Shown in pieces: positions 1-13,900 of a stretch of DNA of 64,000 nucleotides. The stretch lies in the NCBI GenBank assembly GCA_008931825.1, contig QXVZ01004770.1, positions 55,252 to 119,251 on the forward strand. The letters are read 5' to 3'. A program made the translations under genes and the position numbers. Under the pieces are notes generated by a model that saw nothing but the letters and a program-made list of their open reading frames with translations, was not told the origin of the DNA and did no database searches. The stretch's first letter is position 1; each line of letters begins with the position of its first letter. Origin of the DNA: Phallusia fumigata. Its lineage: Eukaryota > Chordata > Ascidiacea > Phlebobranchia > Ascidiidae.

Positions 1-3000
1 CTACGTCAGACCAGCAGTTCGTTTCTGCGGCGCGTGTGTAGCATCAGTTTGTCTCAAGCTTCAGACAAACATCAAAAAGTCGGCGTCTCGGCAATGATCA
101 GATACTTCTTGGCTTTACAAGGCGGCAACACGTCCGATTACACATGTCAGTAAACAGCGCCGTATTTGACCGTGGTAAGTACACAAGTTTAGCGCGTTTG
201 GTGGTTAAGTTACCTCCCCAAGTGAAGAATTCTGTCACAAGGCTTTCTTCTGTTGCCACGGCTATAAAGGGTTTATACAATGATCAATGTAGTCTTGAAA
301 TGGGTAGTTTGCTAAACCCCTTGGCCGCATTCCCCGTAGTTGTGACACACTTCGACATTCCGTCGGCTGCAGCTTGGGCTCGGAACGGAATAAAAGTTTA
401 AACAGCATTTAAGACAAGCAGAAATAAAAAGTAAAACCCTGAAATAAAATGGCGATAAAAATTATATACAGCCATAACTCTCATGGATACGTTTATAAAA
501 ACTGTCATGGAAACATTTTAAACCGTAAAGTTTCCACCGATTATGTGTTGTTGTACAAAGTAAATATTCAAACACAATTCTTTTTGTTTTGTACGTCATT
601 ACGTTTAAAATCTAGTTTTCATCTTCTTAATTTTTCCAGCAAACATTTTTTCGTTCTTCCCGGCGTAAAACCAACTATAAACCTCAAAGTTTATTGTTGT
701 ATTGACTCCCGAAAAAATCCAAAATGAAATTTAATTGTTGAATTAGCCTAATTTCCTCGATTAAACATTGGACAGGCCAAGCTCTACAATTCAACGGGTG
801 TTTCATTCTTATTAATTACCCTTTCACCCAAAGTTACTCCACTTTTGCAGGTTTGAAACGCCTGACGTGAAAGAGAGGACACTGACTGCAGGCCATGGAT
901 CTTTGCACGTTTTCTGCTGAACATATAAATTCGAAGTCACGCACACCACTCCAGGTGATCCGTCTCGGCCATTTTGTGCACCAGCCCAGTAGCGAGTTTG
1001 CGACGGTAGTGTCATGAACACGTCAGCAAAAATTAAAAACCATTAAATTTATTGTATGCATCTTTTTGCCATCGAAACATTGTCAAAAATGTATTTGTAA
1101 GATTCTGTTAACTTGTGAATTTGCATGCTCTGTTGTGTAATAACAAAAGTTACATGGTTTTATGTGGTTTTCGGATAGATCTTTGGATAAAAATGAAAAG
1201 CTTTAATGACGTTAAGCTATAAATTATAAAGTCACGTAATGAAGTTCGCTACAAACATTTTAAGATATGACGACAGAACATCTGTAAAATCCGTACATAT
1301 TTTTATTTGATTTTGTCTTTTCTACCTAAGTTTCAGTTGGTAAATAAAAATCCTAACAAAACAGATAGGTCTCACAGCAGAAAACAATTTGTCATTGTCG
1401 CAAAAACGCTTGGCACATTTGCCATTGTAACACGAGTGCAGCGACGAAAAATTTTCCACTCCGTTGCAACAAAAGAAAACACAGAAATTTAAAAAAACCG
1501 AACACAACACATTTCTGGAGATCTCAGGGGACAAGCTGTTACGCATGACTAATCGCCAGCAAAGCGTATCGGGCCTTCCAGGCCGACAGCCGCAAGTGAC
1601 GTCACCGACTGTTAACCGGTCTAATTGGATTTGCAGCAAAACTGCTGTAAGCAGAGGGTTTCTTATTAAAACAACAAACAGAAAATCAGGGTCGGCGGAG
1701 AAAATGTTTTTTAAATCACACATTTACGCCTTTAGTCTCTTACGTAGCTAGAAAATTTTGCAGAATAAAACCAACACTTTTTTTTCGTTGGCTGGATATT
1801 TGGATTATTAAACATTTATAAAATATAGCTGTTTGGTATTTTTTTAGGCGATGAAGGCTGATTCTTGTCTAACTCAATCGAAAGACCTCGGAAACAGGTG
1901 AATCTCTTACCGCCCTACATACGTTACTTGACCAACCGAAACTGAGTTGTCAAGAAGACCGGTCTCGACGTTCCGCTTGGTTGGGGTCACGTGATGTGGT
2001 AAAATAACGAACAGTTTCCAAAACCCGCAACTTCAAAGTGTTTTCTTCTCGCAACGGAGAAGCGGACTGCCTGGTGAAACTGCACGTAAGTCTTCGGCAA
2101 CTGAACGGCAAGTGTTGTTAATATCGGTGACCAAACACAGTGGCAGTTTGAGCAAAGAAACGGCCGAGACATTTATTAGGATACCGATGCAATTTAAACG
2201 TAATGTAGAGGAGGAACAGTAGGGTCTTAATCTGTCCATGATCCTAAAAAAGTGTCGGAAATTAAGAGCCTACATTGCCAATCAGGAAAACCGTATACCG
2301 CCTACTAAACGAACAAAATGCAACCAGAGGGTGCAAATTATTTTGAAAAAAAACTTTTGTTGGTGGAAAGTTATGAAGTAGTTTGGTGCAAAAATGTTTT
2401 TTTCCGTCGGGTACCGTTGCGAAAATCGCGATTTTTTTGGCCGACGCACCCAAACAAAATGGGGAAAAAACGAGAGCGCTTCGCATAAAATGCGCCAGGG
2501 TCGGATCAAGACTGACTGACTGGCGATGACGCCAGACTTGGTGTGGCGGGCTGTAGTAAGTTGGCCTACAGTCGTTGGGTTGGATTTACACACATTACCC
2601 CGTTTGTATGTAGAATCAAAAGCGTAAATTCGCATACATTGTTTTAAGCGGATATTTCGCCAAGGCACCAAATAGTCAAACTTTTTTTCATGATTAAGTG
2701 CGTGTTTGAACCTGCAGCAGTTTATTACACTGATTCCCAATAATTTTTGACCCCTTTCTCATAAGTTTTCTGTTGATAGACGAAGCGCACTGTATATTTG
2801 CTCCATTTATGTGCAACAGACTCGTTTCAAAGGTCATAATTGTTGTCGGAAGGCCTCATATATATTTCACATCCCAATATTTCAAGTGATTTCGCTAAAA
2901 AAGCAATGTACATTTTCCAGGTGTTTTTGAGCAAAAAACTCGTTTTGCAAGCACGACCAAGAGTCACTGTGAAGAAGCAAGTCGGCAAAAGCCTTGGTTG

Positions 3001-3211
3001 CTGTTGTACGGTTGACATGGCAGGAACCAAACACCGCCGTTCCGTGTCTTTGTATTGCGTTTGCGCAGCAGGCTACGCAATAGGTAGTGTTGTTGACTAG
3101 GCCTTAGATTTTTGCTGTGCTCGCATAGAATACCATTGTACGTTATATGACAATAAGAATGCAGTTTCGGTTTACATGTATATGTACCAAAATTTTCATG
3201 ATGCTGTACAG

Positions 3212-3531
3212 CAGGGCTGTCCAAACTATTTGTAATGAGGGTCAATTTTAGTCAGGGAAAGAAGCTCGAGGGCTATAGTTTTTCCGAAGTTGTTAACCAC
3301 AAATCTAGCGCGCAAATACACGGCTGCAGAACGATCTTGTCAGGAATTTGTGTTGCGTCAGTACCATGTACTCTCCCTTCTTGTCGGTAAATAAAGTTCC
3401 ATGGAAAATGAGGTCGCAAGTAGCTTCAGCCCAAAAGCGTAATCCAAACTTTAGCGGGGAATGTACAACACTATTTTTAATCACAGTCGCGGGCCACGAG
3501 AACAGCGACGGGTCGCCCTTAGACACCTCTG
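3212..3531. mobile_element. hAT-type non-autonomous element (MITE), 320 bp
   Basis: The left end reads CAGGGCTGTCCAA and the reverse complement of the right end reads CAGAGGTGTCTAA, giving imperfect terminal inverted repeats of the hAT type. The element is flanked on both sides by the 8-bp direct repeat CTGTACAG (3204-3211 and 3532-3539), the target-site length typical of hAT transposases. No transposase frame fits inside 320 bp, so it must have moved in trans. Confidence 0.85.
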
Positions 3532-4550
3532 CTGTACAGTAGTTTGCCCTGATGCCATTCCTTGTAATTAGAAGATTTACTTTGAGATTGAATGTTGCAT
3601 GTTTGTATAACTATGCATGACTTCGCATGTTTTCAAACAGGCGCCGCAGAGGCCAGACTGACCAGCGGTTGGTTCATGTTACAAATGAACAAGCAACTTA
3701 CCTGATTTTAAAGTGAGACTCAAGGTAAGATTTAAAGTAAGCGTAACGATCAAGGGCCAATCTCTTTCTCGCGTACACTGTCAGTTACTTCGCACAGACA
3801 ACAACATGACAAACAAACTTTAAACCTAATGTTAAAAATAGAGATGCAACTTTTCGTATTTGATTCTGAACGCATGCATGCCAAAAAGACAATTTCTTTT
3901 TACAACCAATATCTTACCGCCCAAGCCGCTTGGAACCCAAATGTACCAAACCAATAGAACAACGTCCGCTAAGGTTTAAATTTCTTCGTAAGAATTCAGC
4001 ACTTTAGTTGAGAGGTGAAAACCTGCTGGTCTGGATCGCCGCCTCGAAATCTAAGCCACAACCCTTGACCTTTCGTGCCCGCATTTGCCGAAGTTCCTCT
4101 ACTGGTTTACGTTACTCCGTTATTCAGGTCGGGGGTCCAGGATGGGTAAACAGCCCCCGTTAAAACTACCAGCTAACCCCTAGAGGGCTATGTCATACGG
4201 TTTGAGCACGGAATTACGCTGCAAAAACGTAACGCGCCGCACCAAGTATCGACTTGTCTTGTAGCAGGGCCACCAGAACCATGGGGCGTTGTACGTGATA
4301 TATTGTTGTTTGTTTCATTTTTATCTTTGGGGGGCGAAACAACGCCTAAATGCGTTACGTTTACAATGAGTCCACCAACGAGCTACCTGCCGCATTGCAG
4401 TTCCGTTTTCATACCTGTTGACTCAATTTATATCAACCAATGGGGTTCCACTGAAGTAGAGCAATGCCGCTTAAAACGTTGCACGATTAGAATAAAACAA
4501 AATCCTGCAAATTTGCTATCATAAAAAAAGGTCAGCATAGCCTATTGCAC

Positions 4551-4556
4551 TTTATT
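4551..4556 (-). terminator. Candidate poly(A) signal of WWOX
   Basis: TTTATT on the plus strand reads AATAAA on the WWOX strand, 375 bp after the WWOX stop codon. It is the first canonical hexamer I found downstream. The link to WWOX is inferred. Confidence 0.45.
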
Positions 4557-4930
4557 ACAATACCGTGGTAGTGGCACTTAAATGTGTAAAACATAATCAG
4601 TGTACTGAACATAATTTTGTTTGTTTTGGCATTAGGCAAGCATCTTGATGAGAATTGATCCATGCCTTCTATCAAAATTGTGTTTCCTAATACCACGGCA
4701 TTTCAATAAGATTCACACAATTCCACATGTCTTTGCTGCAAGTAAGTAATCTTTAAAGTGCGCCCATATCATCATCTGAAAATGGGATGCAAATCAGTTA
4801 GTTCAATATGATTTTCAAAAACAAATGTTTTAATATATCACGCAATACTTAATTATTTCTTAAACGCACGACATCAAGCAAATAAATCTTGGTTAAGATA
4901 GTAGACTCAAATTGATGAATTTGGACTTTT

Positions 4931-7900
4931 TCACGTCGAAGGTATGTCGTCTTCAGCTTTCGATTGTAATCGGTCTTTAATTAATTGTTCAGTGATTGAC
5001 CAAAGCTTGGCGGCGGCGGTGGGATTCGAACCAAGGTCGCTGGGCTCACATCGCCAGCAGTTATTGAAGTACATGCCACCGATTCCACATAGTTCAGGAG
5101 CTGTTGCAACGAAGACCGAACAGGCAGCACCTTGTTTCTGCAAAAACGAACGACTTTTAGAACACATCGTAGTCATAGCACATTTATGTGTAATATTGGT
5201 TCCCCAATTTTAACATTTTATTATACGATTTCCGTGAACGTACAAAAATATTTCGAAAAATAAAATTCGCACAGTAGAAAACGACTTTAGTGTAGATCCT
5301 GATCAATAGATATAATAGATCATCGCCGTTTATCACACACTTTTTGTTAAAACACCTTTAATAGATTACACAGTTGACCCTCTTCTGTACAACATAGCCG
5401 ACTTTCCGGACACTCTAAATTTTAGTTATAAGAAGCAGACACACTATGGACGTATAGGAAAGGCTGCACCCAGAATACATAGGTCTATGGTAACTGATTG
5501 CTTGTCATATTAGCTGGTAAGGCCAAAGTGCAAGATACTGTTGGAAGGAGAACGTTAAAGCCGTGAAGTTACCCAAAACTGCTGCTACACCATAAAAAAT
5601 TTTGATCATTTACTAAACTGACATAAGGCCTTTATTTGTAAATTAATCAAAATTAACTTTTAGAAAAAATCGTATGGAGCGAATGCATATTGCGTTGTTG
5701 AAAAGTCTGCAATGAAATGAACACACGCTGCCAAGTTCTCAGGCAGTTAATTAATTTTAAACAGCTTGGATGTGGATTTTGCAGTACACCTAGAAACATT
5801 ATAGGTCGCGACTGCACCAGCCACAACAATGTGGTGTCGCATAACGGCCCCTTCACCTACCTTGAAACCACTAAGGGAGAACTTGACGCACGAAACCGAA
5901 AAACGGGGGCGTTTCCTTGGAACTGCAACGAGCGATGCAACTTGCAAAAGCGTTCATCAATAGTATTATCGAGGACGCGTATTTTGGGATGAATTATATC
6001 CAATCTCATTGCTGTTTATTTCTCTTGGCATCAAATTTATACCATCCACACAACAGGTTTTCAAACAAAAGTAACGACCCGCAAGCCGAAGTTTCTATTT
6101 GTTTCACACCTCAAACAAACACTTTGTTATGTAAAGTAAGCGAACAAGACTCTGAGAAAAGAAAAAACAAACATTTCTTCCAGTGTAATCCCAATGGCAC
6201 AGGATATTTGAGTGACGTTTTGATTTCATTTCATATCCAAATCAAATATCTCAACCCGTTGCAATAAATATTGTTTTAACTCATTTTCAATTTAGAATCA
6301 AATTTTAATTTGGTCACAATTACAAAGTGCGCATGGTGTAGTATATCGCAGAAAAAAGAGGGTGTCATATTCAATAAAATATTACCTTTGGTAATACCAA
6401 AACCGTACACATCAAAGTGAAACTACATTACGACCATTTGAAGCTGGTTAAGCGTGAGACCCAGTTTCGGTTCAATGCAGACGCGTTTGGTTTTTCTGTG
6501 TTGACGAGGTACTTACAGGTCGAAGCATTCCACAGGAACCAGAATCGCGTTATTTACGGTTTCAGGGTTCAGAAGAAACGGAGAGGTGAGGTACAGGGAA
6601 GTGGGTAAGTGTTGCTGCCGTCTGTGGAGTTATGCAGGATACTGTTTGGGGCTTCAGCTACAATCGGGAATGATTTCCATGACAAGTTTTTTTCGATGTA
6701 ATGACTGTCAATTTAAATTAGCAATTCTCAACGCGTAATGGTGGACCACACATGTTTTTTTTCATTTTTATTTATTTTATTTTATAGTGTTATCATGTTT
6801 TGATTTTGTAGTGTTATGGGACGGATGGAAAAAAATATTTTTGCTTAAAGACGAAAATATACGTATTAAATACTTGTTTGTTTTTTAAGTATGGCCAATA
6901 ATGGGACAAAGAAATAAAAGAGGTTAAGAGGCATGGGTCTGAATGATAGTTCTACTGTTTGTACCCAACCCTCCGCCGTTTGGAATTACTTAAAGACATT
7001 TTAGTGGACGATTAAAATTGTAAAAATCAAAAATTCAATTTTAAACTTTTTACCAAAACAACTGAGTAAAACAATACATGTCGCTATGGAGGATAGCAAC
7101 ACTGAAAATGTGCACACTTCACGAACTGCAACATTGATGGTGCAAAACGTTTAACAAATTCCAACATTCTTTGTACAAACGATGTCAACAGTTCGTGGTT
7201 AGACTAAACAGACCAGAGACTTCCTTCGAAAAAAGTCATTTTCCAGGGCAGAAGGTTCTCAACAATCGCAAATAAAAAACGACTTCACGTTCGGACAAAA
7301 ATATACGCTTCAATCGAGTACAAACAGCGAAAAATGGCCCATCGCTCAAAACTCAAAACAAGCAGATCAAAATAATGTTTTCCGTTTCCTTCGACATTTT
7401 TTTCTTTTATTCCGAACCATTCCTAGGTGTACCAGGCCTCAACAGCTCGAAATACAAGAACTACCTTGTAGCTCGGCACGCAATACGGAAGCAGCAAACA
7501 TGTTGTGGTGATGGGCATTACGTTCGTTGTAACTGATAGTAGAACCCGTGTCTGATGCCGCCTGCCAGACTACGTCATTGATCAGACACCAAACGTCAAC
7601 GGTACAGCGTGTAAACAGAATGCTAATTGATGCATTTGCCGGTGGATTTTAGGGGTGTCCAGCTACTTTATGAGTGCAAATTATTTTAAATATATTTGGC
7701 AGTCCATGTTTATTGTCATTTTCATTTCCTTGTATGCGCAAATGGTTATTAGCTGAGGTGTATTGTAACACAACAGCCCTGGTTACAAGCCTGGAAGTAT
7801 ACAAATAATGGTTTGGAGTGTGTTGGATTCGATATTTCCTTTTTTAGCGCAGAAATCTAACTCTGAAATGGGTTTAATTAATTAAAAAAGGGCCCATATG

Positions 7901-10900
7901 CAACAAGTACCTATAGGTATTTGTGGTTTTCAGTTTTATTAACTGTTGTAGATGCTGTTGGAAATTGTACAAACAATGTTCTGGCACAGACAAGCCTTTT
8001 ACTATTTTCCCCAGAAATCTCTAACGTTTCTGTTGCATAACAAAATGGACCAAAGCAAGATTCTGCACTTCTGCAATTCCCGTAAAACTGTTGTTTTGCT
8101 TTCGATGTGGACTTACTTACCTTTCGTGCGAAGCACTGGTTGGTGGGGGGCTGGTGGGGGGCTGATGGGGGCGATTTTACGCAGGCTGCAAATTTTTCCA
8201 GCGACGGTTCCACGAAATTCCGCTTGCTAGTAAAATTCCTTCAGTCTTCGCACGCAAACTGGATCCAATCAGCAGCAGGACCATGCAAAACATCAACCCC
8301 TGGCGTGCAAAGCCCTGCACAAAAACATAACCGGCCCCCGTCAACATACACAAGCCGAGCCGTCGCCTACGTCACCCGATGACGCGCGACTGTGGCCCCA
8401 CCGCACCGCTTTCGTCAGGGTCGCCGCGCGCCGCGTGTCCGTGACGTCACAGGCAAAACAAACCGCCCCGTCACGCGGCAGCGCGCACAAACCCGCTCGA
8501 TCCCACCGCGCCGGGGCTGAACACGCAGGGGGCGCGTGATCTCTCTGGTTCCGCGTGGTTCAACTTTGAGCCGGGACGCTGCGCAGCGTGCGAGCCATTG
8601 TTTGGCCAAGGTACGCAAGCATGACATGATTTAACCCTGTGAGCCGGTGGTGGCAGGCCTATACAGTTTACGGTTGTGAAATTGGCGTTATGTTTGCCGA
8701 GTATAAACGGGCCCAAGGGCTAATTATAGCTTGAAGGTCGAGCCGCGGCGCCGGGTCCATGTGTAAATAGCGCGATGTGTGGAATGAAGTGTCCATCAGG
8801 TGCCAAAATACATCACCACAAAACATAGGTAATGAGAATTCGGCAGCAATGCTATGCAAACCATTTTTTGGAAAAGTCCCATTGTCGTAAAGGCAAAAAT
8901 TAAAGAACCGGTAATGATCAAAAGCAACCTTACAAACATTCGCTGTTTTCTGTAAATGTTTTCTGTAAAGTAAATGGGTTTGCAACAGAAACCAGGAATA
9001 ACCTGGTAATTGACGGCAGTTGTTAACAAACACTAAACACCGCGGAGTATTTAAAAAGAGTACAGAGGCCGACCTCTTTTGGAGCCGCGAGGTGGATTGG
9101 ATTCCCGCCGCAGGTTGGTTAGGTTGGATTCACGCATTACACAAGAGTCACACCAAGAAACAACCGAAAACTCCAGGATAGGATAAAGAGCTTCTCTTCC
9201 TGCAGCACGAGGGGCAACCGACGCATGCGCACTACCGTGACCATCCATCGCATCACAAGGCCTGAAGTGTTGTCAAGTTAATCAGTCGAGCAAAGCGCCC
9301 CTGAATGCGTCGAGTTCCGACAGGTGCCCTATGGAAGTGCGCGCCCACTCGGCTGGTTCGCAAAGTGTCCAAAAAGGGATGACTCGACAACCTGTGCGCT
9401 ACTGTAAATGAGCGGGATCCCAATACAACAATACCATGGTACGCAAACGCGGCGTATCGAAACTTGCAATGCAAAGCTTTTGTAAACATATAAATTGTAA
9501 TTTGCCTAAATCAAACAAAAATGGTAGGCAGACGAAAAAAGGCTTCTTATCTACAAATTCTTCTCCTTTATTCACCCTAACAAGCAAGTTTACTGCCACC
9601 AACAGCTGAAGGTACACAGATGAAAATTTTTAATGCGCTCAGTGATTAGGGATCAAATGAACAGTTGAAGAGTAGGTCACATCAGCTTTTATTAAAAAGA
9701 TCTTTGCAAAAGGTGGTGACCGCTTCGATGCAGAACAAGTGGGTCGTGAAGAGCAAATAGGCGTTAAGACCCTAAGAACCACTTTGCGGCTTTGTCGCCG
9801 GTCCCGGTTTCAAAGTACATCTGAATCCGGTGGCGGTTTTGTTGTTTAAAAGGCTGTTCGCTTCACGCAACAAACACAGCCGGCGCTTTGGCAATGGTGG
9901 ATTGTTCGTAGCAGGCCGAGCCTTGAAAAGGTTTTGTTGTTCGGTTTTGCGGGGTAGCCAAGCAAAACCAAAACTTGACACACATTACAGTTGCAAAGCG
10001 TTTTACAGAGAAAAGATGGAATTAGGCAAAACACTTATCGCCAGCTAAAAACCAACAAATACCCATAATTTTGATTAGGCACTTTTAATATTTGAATGAC
10101 ATGTTATACGACGGCATTTTATGACCAGAAACCATTATACAATGTTGACTCGTTTTGGGGTTATAGGTAGCTAGTGCCTGAACCCATGAGCCTCTTCAGT
10201 GGCCAAGGCCGATCAGAATACACAGCTGTCTTTAAAAGTTCCAGGGTATAGTTCAAATTTGTGCCAATGCAATCGGCAAGTTTGACAATAAAAGATCCAG
10301 GCGTACATGGATTTCCAATTGCGCCGAAATCTGTCCTATGATATCACTGGAAAACATATTGAGAAAGTTCTAAAGTGTTTTTCAAACAGGCAAGGTGATT
10401 TCCTTCCCGCACTCGTTTCAAATCCACGCCATGCTGCATGTTTTCGTCACAAAACTGCCCACAACACTTGCTTCCAAAACGCTTTGGATCACGAGCACGA
10501 GCCACGGGACTTTCTCATGTTCCGAGACATGGAAAAGATGTTCCTTACTCTTATACGCGTGTTGCCTAAACAAGGTCCCGAGCCTCGGATTAGTAAAATC
10601 TTCCGCAAATCCGCGCTGATTTCCAGTAACGGGTCGGGGCTTGGCGCAGGTAATCCTGCTCAATCCACCTTGGTTAATCGCGATCAACACCTGGAGACGA
10701 ACCAGTGACTTTGTGACCTTTGGGCTGCGGAGTGGATGTGATCGATCGGTCAAGATCGCTTTGTGTGGCTTACACACGAGGTGCGGTGCGTTGTCACTCA
10801 CTGCCGAACAACAACGTCGGTGACGTTGACCGATGACGTTTAGGTTGGCGTGGGTCACGTGCCGCGGTGGTAAATCTGCTACGCCCCCTTGCTCGCTGAT

Positions 10901-13900
10901 AGAAACGCAAACAGGCGTGACTGCTGGGTCAAAGGGAAAAATGAAACATGATGTTTGGGCGATATTTCATGCTGACAACCGGCAGCAACTTTATAACAGC
11001 CAAAAAATAGGAACAAATTAAAACTGAACATGATTTTACTCGAAAAGGCTCCTATTGGGATTTCGATTAGATCTTTAAGAGTTTTAATGGAAGGATATAA
11101 TTTTCACAATTCACATAATGATTTTAATACTTCTGATAAGTGTCAATACATATGAGTAAAGCTTCTCGTTTCGACAACTCGTCTGTAGAAAGTCGAACGT
11201 ATAAAGCTGAATAAAAGCAGTTAAAAAAGAAGGGAACAAGCAAAAAATCAGTCTCAATAAAAAAGTGGAATGTAAAACAGTTTCCAGACATCAGATTTTT
11301 ACAACCAAACCATCACGACCGAAATACTAGATATTTTCACACGAAACATGTCACACTGCACAGATTTTTCACCCTGTGGCAACGAAACTTCGCTTTTTTG
11401 CTCTTCAGTGCAAACTAACAAGGCTAATCAGCCCGGCGTGGAAAAATGGAAACCACCATACATTAAACATGCTTTGACCAACAACGACTCGATTTTTTTG
11501 ACACAAAGAGTTTCTTTTGGAACGAACGCGCACGCGACAGGCTCCATATAGGGCAGTGACTTCGTCCAGACGACCAAGTGCCACACTTACGCAATGAAAC
11601 CACGGACATGGCGATGAAACGCCGCAACGATGAAGGTGCCAAGCACGCAACCGCACCTACTACAAGGATTGGTCGAAACGACGAGTCGGTTTGGGCGTAG
11701 GGTTCGTGTCAAGGACGAGATACACAGCGTTAATACGCGTTTAACCATAAACCAACTCTTAAGTGCGAAGGATCGAGATAATCCCCGCTGCAAAAACAAA
11801 CGCCTGGGTCGGGTGGTTCCGGGGCCAATAATTACCCTCACCCCAATGAAAAACTGGGGGTGCATTAGGTTCAAATTCAGATAAAGTCTGGAGATAGGTA
11901 AAATTTATGTCCGGATTTACCTACCTGTAATACGAATTAGATAATATCAAACCTCATTTACGTGTGCACGCGTTTGCTGCAAAATACGAACAACCTTTGC
12001 ATGAGTGAATCACGTGGTCTTCATAAACTCTACATAGACCGCAGCGATGATTTACGCGACATCGCAGTGACTCATAACACGGCCCATAGTTACGTATTGA
12101 AGGTCAGCGGCAAGGTCACAGACCTATGAATTATCAGCTGCCAAAGTTGTATTTGTCCTACCCGTCGAGCACTGCACTATCACGAAGGTCAATCGCAAAA
12201 ACCATTGAAATAAAGACCTATTACCTGTATTGTAAAAACGTTGGGACCCGTTTTATTTTAAAGATCGAAAAGTGGGAGCAACAAAATTACATTTGCCGAT
12301 TAAATTGTTGACTAAATCTGATTGTGAGCATCAAGAATTTTCTGGAAGAAATGTTTCGTTTGTCTCTTAATAAACAGACATCTTATAACCTAAATCGCAT
12401 CTTACGCTTACGGTAATCCGCTTGTTAAAGCTGGTTTAAACCGGTCAGGATATATTTTGAATTGAAATTGCCGAGTTAGTCCATGCGGTTATTTCCGCAC
12501 ATTTAATATAGCAACGTCTACATCATCTTTGACATTCACAAAATGTGCAAAATGCTGTAAGAGTTTCACAGCTCACAGCAAAACGCGCCGCAGTCTCGAC
12601 AGAGAATCACCATTCGCGTATTCGTAAACAACCACTTCAGAATGATAGTAAAACAAGATGGCGACAAAAACCGCCCAAAGTCCTCAGCCTCAGCGCCAAA
12701 GCCAAGGTAAACAAACACGACAAGCGGATTAAACCAAGACAAAGGCAAGCACTTCACCTCTTGGCGCCCGCAGGAGGAGAAGCTTCGAGCGAGGTTACTC
12801 GGTTGCACTGGAAACACAGCTTGTCACTGATTGGTTAAATCTTACCACGTGGTTAATGTACTTGCGGTTCAACTTGCGATGTGTGTTTACACTGGGTGTT
12901 GTGCAATGGGGAATAGAACTGGTATTGTGCTCGTGATGGTGCAACACACCAGAAGGTTGCGCGCGCGCGCGGTTTGAAGTGCGGTTTACCGTATGTCAGT
13001 CGTGATTTGTTTTGACACACGGTGGTGAAAAATAAAGAGTCACGCACTTTATTATGACTTTAAGTGTTCCCTGAATTCGCTTTAATGACTTAGTAATGTG
13101 CAAATTAAATAAAGTTGTTCATAAACTAAGATGAGCTAGCAACCTATTTTCGCTGAAAACGATGTATAATTCTATTTGAATAAGGTAAACAAACCGAAAA
13201 ACCAGCGCAACTTGGGCCTGACCATCAAGACGAGTTAAAATGAAAACTAAATTTCACACTTAAAGATTACTCACAATTAGAGAAGATGGTATTGCAAAAA
13301 TCGAGTTAACATGTGAACTAAATTTAAATTAAAGATGAGTTCTAACTTGAAACGAAGACATTACGGAAGCAATACACTGCAAGTCGACCATTCAACACAC
13401 AAAAAGAATAAACGCTGAAACAAACGCATTTCAACGTCAGCTGCAACTTGGTGAATGTAAGAGGCTTATATCCAATCTTAACCACGGAGGCCTTCCGCAG
13501 AAGGATAAAGAACAAAAGGCATAACGGCCTTAAAGGGCAACTTAGCCACAATCGACAGTTGATTTGTGGGTCACGTGCACCGCGGCAAACAATAATCCCG
13601 TCGCGTTACTTGTACGGTCGCGGAGTCGTATAAATAAGGCCATCGTCGTGGATTAAACATCGGAAAGTCGTGTTGCAAAAAGTTGCGAAAACAGGATCAG
13701 ACCTCGTGCGGCCAGAGCTTGTTTGTTTCCAGTTAGTAGGGATTGGAATGAATGTTAAACGTGTTTTTCCACTCGCTTGGCACCGCACTTTAATCTGACG
13801 AGTCTGAGGAGGCAGACAAATCACCTCTGCGGTTTTGGTTAGCGCCAAGGAAACGCGAAAGCTCTGCTCGGACTTTTTTCGGTGACAAACTGCAGCGCAC

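Larger units (their letters stand above)
1..4930. other. Non-coding region downstream of WWOX
   Basis: I see no convincing gene here. The open frames are short (up to about 130 codons), lack family motifs and have no coherent splice pattern. The region holds an hAT-type MITE (3212-3531), a 14-bp palindrome AAAATCGCGATTTT at 2422-2435, a CRE octamer TGACGTCA at 1597-1604, and a GC-richer block at about 4020-4290 that could be an old repeat fragment. The last ~400 bp probably include the WWOX 3' UTR. Confidence 0.6.

Noticed and set aside
4020-4290. GC-richer block that at first looked like an rRNA fragment
   Set aside because: I could not align it with remembered rRNA segments and no secondary-structure landmark was clear. 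It is left as an unidentified possible repeat.
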